From: Actinomycetes bacterium
Lineage (GTDB): Bacteria > Actinomycetota > Actinomycetes > Actinomycetales > Cellulomonadaceae
Reading direction: 5' to 3'
Assembly (NCBI GenBank): GCA_023425905.1
Contig: JAFABT010000220.1
Coordinates: 1-9,299, forward strand
DNA: 9,299 nucleotides
A program made the translations under genes and the position numbers. How positions within the stretch are numbered: position 1 is the first letter of the stretch; every line of letters begins with the position of its first letter. Shown piece by piece: positions 6,502 through 9,299 of this stretch. Under the pieces are notes generated by a model, which was not told the origin of the DNA, did no database searches, and was given only the letters and a program-made list of their open reading frames with translations.

Positions 6502-7662
6502 TCAGGCCTCCCCCGCGCCGGACCCGACCGCGGCAGGCGAGGCGCCTGTCACGTCGTCCCCCGGGGCGTACACCGTGCCGTCGACGGCGCCTCCTGCGGC
6601 GTGCACCCGGGAGGCGTGCGTCGGCGCATCCGGGACGTGCGCGGGCCGGCCGATCGCGAACTCCTTGCGCAGCGCAGGGACGACCTCGCCGCCGAGCAGG
6701 TCGAGCTGCTCGAGCACCGTCTTGAGGGGCAGGCCGGCGTGGTCCATGAGGAACAGCTGGCGCTGGTAGTCCCCGACTTCGTCGCGCATGGTCGCGTACC
6801 GGTCGATGACCTCCTGCGGACTGCCGACCGTGAGGGGCGTCTGCGCGGTGAACTCCTCCATGGAGGGTCCGTGACCGTAGACGGGGGCGTTGTCGAAGTA
6901 GGGACGGAACTCCCGCTTGGCGTCCTGGGAGCTCGCCCGCATGAACACCTGCCCGCCGAGCCCGACGATCGCCTGATCCGCGGCGCCATGGCCGTAGTGC
7001 TCGAAGCGCTGGCGGTAGAGGCGCACCATCTGCCGCGTGTGCTCGATCGGCCAGAAGATGTTGTTGTGGAAGAAGCCGTCGCCGTAGTACGCGGCCTGCT
7101 CGGCGATCTGCGGGCTGCGGATCGAGCCGTGCCAGACGAACGGCGCGACGCCGTCGAGCGGTCGGGGCGTCGACGTGAACGACTGCAGCGGGGTGCGGTG
7201 CGCGCCTTCCCAGTCGACGACGTCCTCGGTCCACAGGCGGCGCAGCAGCGCGTAGTTCTCGATCGCGAGCGCGATGCCGTCGCGGATGTCCTTGCCGAAC
7301 CAGGGGTAGACCGGGCCGGTGTTGCCACGGCCCATCATGAGGTCGACCCGGCCGTCCGCGAGGTGCTGGAGCATCGCGTAGTCCTCGGCGATCTTCACCG
7401 GGTCGTTCGTCGTGATGAGCGTCGTCGCGGTCGACAGCTGGAGCGTCGACGTCTTCGCGGCGATCCAGCCGAGCATCGTCGTGGGCGAGGACGGGACGAA
7501 CGGCGGGTTGTGGTGCTCCCCCGTCGCGAAGACGTCGAGGCCGACCGCCTCGGCGTGCAGCGCGATCGTCGTCATCGCCTTGATGCGCTCGGCCTCGGTG
7601 GGGGCACGTCCCGTCGTGGGGTCGACGGTGACGTCTCCCACCGTGAAGATCCCGAACTGCAT
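6502..7662 (-). CDS. LLM-class flavin-dependent oxidoreductase, CE1758 family
   Basis: A 386-residue luciferase-like TIM-barrel monooxygenase that uses reduced flavin from a separate reductase. Family landmarks are the N-terminal strand MQFGIFTVGD, DVFATGEHHNPPF (about 43-55), TATTLITTNDPVKIAEDYAMLQHLADGRVDLMMGRGN (about 78-114), VWHGSIRSPQIAEQAAYYGDGFF and the C-terminal LFLMDHAGLPLKTVLEQLDLLGGEVVPALR. About 45 residues of Ala/Gly/Pro-rich tail extend beyond the barrel. ATG 7662 is preferred because it begins the first barrel strand and follows GAGGGAGAG by 4 nt. The frame opens 13 codons earlier, but that start lies upstream of the operator-like repeat. It is co-transcribed with the FMN reductase. 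The substrate cannot be read from the sequence; a role in oxidative or electrophile response is suggested only by the operator. Confidence 0.92.
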   Translation of the reverse strand: MQFGIFTVGDVTVDPTTGRAPTEAERIKAMTTIALHAEAVGLDVFATGEHHNPPFVPSSPTTMLGWIAAKTSTLQLSTATTLITTNDPVKIAEDYAMLQHLADGRVDLMMGRGNTGPVYPWFGKDIRDGIALAIENYALLRRLWTEDVVDWEGAHRTPLQSFTSTPRPLDGVAPFVWHGSIRSPQIAEQAAYYGDGFFHNNIFWPIEHTRQMVRLYRQRFEHYGHGAADQAIVGLGGQVFMRASSQDAKREFRPYFDNAPVYGHGPSMEEFTAQTPLTVGSPQEVIDRYATMRDEVGDYQRQLFLMDHAGLPLKTVLEQLDLLGGEVVPALRKEFAIGRPAHVPDAPTHASRVHAAGGAVDGTVYAPGDDVTGASPAAVGSGAGEA

Positions 7663-7682
7663 GGCGCTCTCCCTCGCTCGTG

Positions 7683-7700
7683 TTGTTGAAGATTCAACCA
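7683..7700. promoter_or_regulatory. RosR/MarR-like operator over the LLM-duo promoter
   Basis: The 18-bp TTGTTGAAGATTCAACCA holds a perfect GTTGAA-GA-TTCAAC inverted repeat in an AT-rich patch, 20 nt ahead of the monooxygenase ATG. From memory, the Corynebacterium glutamicum redox-sensing MarR regulator RosR recognises TTGTTGAYRYRTCAACWA, and both outer arms agree with it apart from one flank base. A possible -10 element, CATAGT, lies immediately upstream on the minus strand (7706-7701); the repeat would then cover the transcription start. No good -35 is visible. No MarR gene is present in the window. Confidence 0.65.
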
Positions 7701-7781
7701 ACTATGAGGAGGAAGCGCAACTGCGGCCCCGCTATTCCCGACCCGTCCGCCGCCGAGCCAGCGCGTGGCGTCCGGGCGACC

Positions 7782-9299
7782 TCAGCCACGAGAGCGCATG
7801 CCGTCCGTGCGGCGCAGCGCCCGCACGAGCAGGACCAGCAACCCCGCACCAGCCGCTCCGATCGCCACCGCGGCCCACACCCACGTCGGCACGCCCTCGA
7901 CCTGAGCCAGGTCGAGGGCGCCCGGAGCCGCCGTGCCCAGGCTCTCGCCGAGCACGCCCGCACGCTGCCCACCCTCGCTCGCGCCCCACGCCGCGAGCCA
8001 CGTGAGCGCCGAGTTCCAGTTGATCGTCATCTCGTTCGTCGACCAGGACTGGATGTCGTCGAGGTAGCACTTCTGCGCGACACAACCGTCCGGCCACGTC
8101 TGCGTCGCCACCGGGTCCTGGATCTCGCTGTTCGGCCCGCCCGCGAGCGTCCCCGGAGCGGGGTGCGGCAGTGACGCGTCGAGCTGGGCCGCCATCCACC
8201 GGTGGTGCTGGTTGCGCGAGAACCGCTCGCCGTACCCCGTCACGTACGACTGGTTGAGCGCGTTGCGTCCGAGCACGTAGTCGAAGGACTCGAGCGCACC
8301 CTCCCGGAAGCGCACGTCACCCGAGACGTCATACGCCGCGGCGAGCACGATCGCGTTGTTCACGACCATCGAGTTCGAGCCCCAGCGGTAACGCGCGTCG
8401 GCCGGCGCGTACGGCTGACCGAAGAAGGCGTCCTCTTGGACCCCGAGCATGAACTCCCCCATCGCGACGACGCGTTCCCGCACCGCGTCCCGGGACGGGA
8501 GGTCGTGCTCGAGCAGCGCGAGATCGAACCGGCCCAGCGCCGCCGTCGACCCCCACGAGAACCCGCCGACCGAGGCGAGTGGATCGGCGTGCAGCGCACT
8601 GGCCTCGACGTGCTCGGCGAAGGCCGCCTCGCCCGTCGTGAGGAACAGCTCAGCCGCCGCCCAGTAGAACTCGTCGGTGACGTCGTCGTCGTCGTACGGC
8701 CCGCCGCCCGCCTCACCGTCCACCGCGAGCGCGTACAGCGCGGGCTCGTCGAGCGCCGCCTGCCACGCGACGCGTGCCGCGGCGAGCAGCGTCTCTGCGA
8801 ACGCCGCGTCGTACGGCTCCCAGAGCCGTGCCCCCTTCGCCGCCGCCGCGGCGAGGTTGAGCGTCGCCGCGGTCGAGGGACGGTGGACCTCCCGCTTCTT
8901 GTCGTCGAGGTGCGGCAGCAGCGGAAGCCCCGTCCACGACTCGTCATGCACCTTGTGGAAGGCCATCCCCGCGTAGTCCATGCCGTCAGGGACCTGCATC
9001 GAGAGCATCCACTCGAGCTGCCACCGCGCCTCGTCGAGCACGTCGGGCACCCCGTTGCCCGCCTCCGGGATCGCCGCGCTGCCGTCACCGAGCGCCCCCG
9101 CCTCAGCCGCCTCCCTGCCGAGCCGCACGAGGTCCCGCTCCCAGGTGTCGAGCACCTGGTGGACGGCGATCCCCCCGTTGACGACGTACTTGCCGTGGTC
9201 CCCGGCGTCGTACCAGCCGCCCGTGACGTCGACGGTCTCCGAGCACGTCCAGCCGTCGTGGTACGACGCTGGTGCCTGGCAGCCGACCTCACCGTCGCC
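7782..9299 (-). CDS. GH9 glycoside hydrolase (cellulase) with C-terminal membrane anchor, 5' end beyond window
   Basis: The visible 505 codons cover most of a family 9 inverting catalytic domain (cellulase, EC 3.2.1.4-like). WYDAGDHGKYVVNGG at visible residues 29-43 carries the two aspartates of the DAGD base motif (31 and 34). SYVTGYG...NQHHRW (about 351-368) is the first GH9 signature with its histidine. The second signature starts at YLDD (412-415), with catalytic acid Glu423 in STNEMT and N429-S430 at the expected spacing. Cys406 and Cys411 could form a disulfide. After the catalytic domain (ends about 438) comes a short Ala/Gly linker, a hydrophobic span (about 471-492, VWAAVAIGAAGAGLLVLLV) and a basic tail (RALRRTDGMRSRG). 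This predicts an extracellular enzyme held by a C-terminal transmembrane helix. The signal peptide and any N-terminal Ig-like or carbohydrate-binding module would lie beyond 9299. The gap to the next gene is 119 nt. Confidence 0.93.
   Translation of the reverse strand, partial: GDGEVGCQAPASYHDGWTCSETVDVTGGWYDAGDHGKYVVNGGIAVHQVLDTWERDLVRLGREAAEAGALGDGSAAIPEAGNGVPDVLDEARWQLEWMLSMQVPDGMDYAGMAFHKVHDESWTGLPLLPHLDDKKREVHRPSTAATLNLAAAAAKGARLWEPYDAAFAETLLAAARVAWQAALDEPALYALAVDGEAGGGPYDDDDVTDEFYWAAAELFLTTGEAAFAEHVEASALHADPLASVGGFSWGSTAALGRFDLALLEHDLPSRDAVRERVVAMGEFMLGVQEDAFFGQPYAPADARYRWGSNSMVVNNAIVLAAAYDVSGDVRFREGALESFDYVLGRNALNQSYVTGYGERFSRNQHHRWMAAQLDASLPHPAPGTLAGGPNSEIQDPVATQTWPDGCVAQKCYLDDIQSWSTNEMTINWNSALTWLAAWGASEGGQRAGVLGESLGTAAPGALDLAQVEGVPTWVWAAVAIGAAGAGLLVLLVRALRRTDGMRSRG
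7893..7919 (-). repeat. Perfect inverted repeat inside the GH9 C-terminal linker
   Basis: GCCCTCGACCTG at 7893-7904 and CAGGTCGAGGGC at 7908-7919 form a perfect 12-bp stem with a 3-nt loop. It encodes the ALDLAQVEG linker before the membrane helix. It could slow translation or terminate transcription early, or be chance from GC-rich coding. Confidence 0.5.

Noticed and set aside
6214..7689. Plus-strand frame of 491 codons opposite the LLM monooxygenase
   Set aside because: Antisense shadow of a well-conserved enzyme gene; no domain recognised.
1..9299. A previously undescribed multi-gene system, CRISPR array, mobile element or RNA gene
   Set aside because: Every supported gene belongs to a recognisable family, and I found no tandem repeats, transposase, tRNA-like cloverleaf or rRNA sequence.

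Overview
The window is high-GC DNA with strong GC-type third positions. It carries a CebEFG-type cellobiose ABC transporter without its own ATPase, a CelR/CebR-like LacI regulator and a GH9 cellulase. This points to a cellulolytic actinobacterium, most likely in or near Cellulomonadaceae or Promicromonosporaceae (inference; no marker gene is present). Every convincing gene is on the minus strand, so transcription runs from high to low coordinates.

Layout in transcription order: (1) 9299-7782, a 5'-truncated GH9 glycoside hydrolase with intact catalytic motifs and a C-terminal transmembrane anchor. (2) 7662-5859, a two-gene flavin unit: an LLM-class flavin-dependent monooxygenase (CE1758 type) and a translationally coupled NAD(P)H:FMN reductase (CE1759 type). 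An AT-rich inverted repeat just upstream resembles the operator of the MarR-type redox regulator RosR. (3) 5858-5431, a 428-bp gene-free regulatory region with several 14-bp LacI-type operator candidates, two of them abutting palindromes. (4) 5430-1961, the sugar-import operon: lipoprotein binding protein (cebE-like), an intergenic hairpin, then two overlapping permease genes (cebF-like, cebG-like). (5) 1960-1789, an intergenic region with a 14-bp-stem terminator-like hairpin and a second hairpin. (6) 1788-718, a LacI-family repressor of the CelR/CebR type. (7) 609-1, the N-terminal part of an M50B-like membrane metalloprotease homologue (HEAAH), cut by the window edge.

The likely shared logic is that a surface-tethered GH9 enzyme releases cello-oligosaccharides, the lipoprotein captures them, CebF/CebG import them using an ATPase encoded elsewhere (MsiK-like), and the LacI protein represses the operon until the imported sugar binds it. 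The flavin monooxygenase pair between the cellulase and the transporter has no obvious link to this pathway and carries its own operator-like site, so it is probably an independent redox-responsive unit. I see no mobile element, CRISPR array, RNA gene or clearly new multi-gene system. The most informative parts are the dense operator architecture at 5522-5806, the anchored GH9 enzyme and the RosR-like site.
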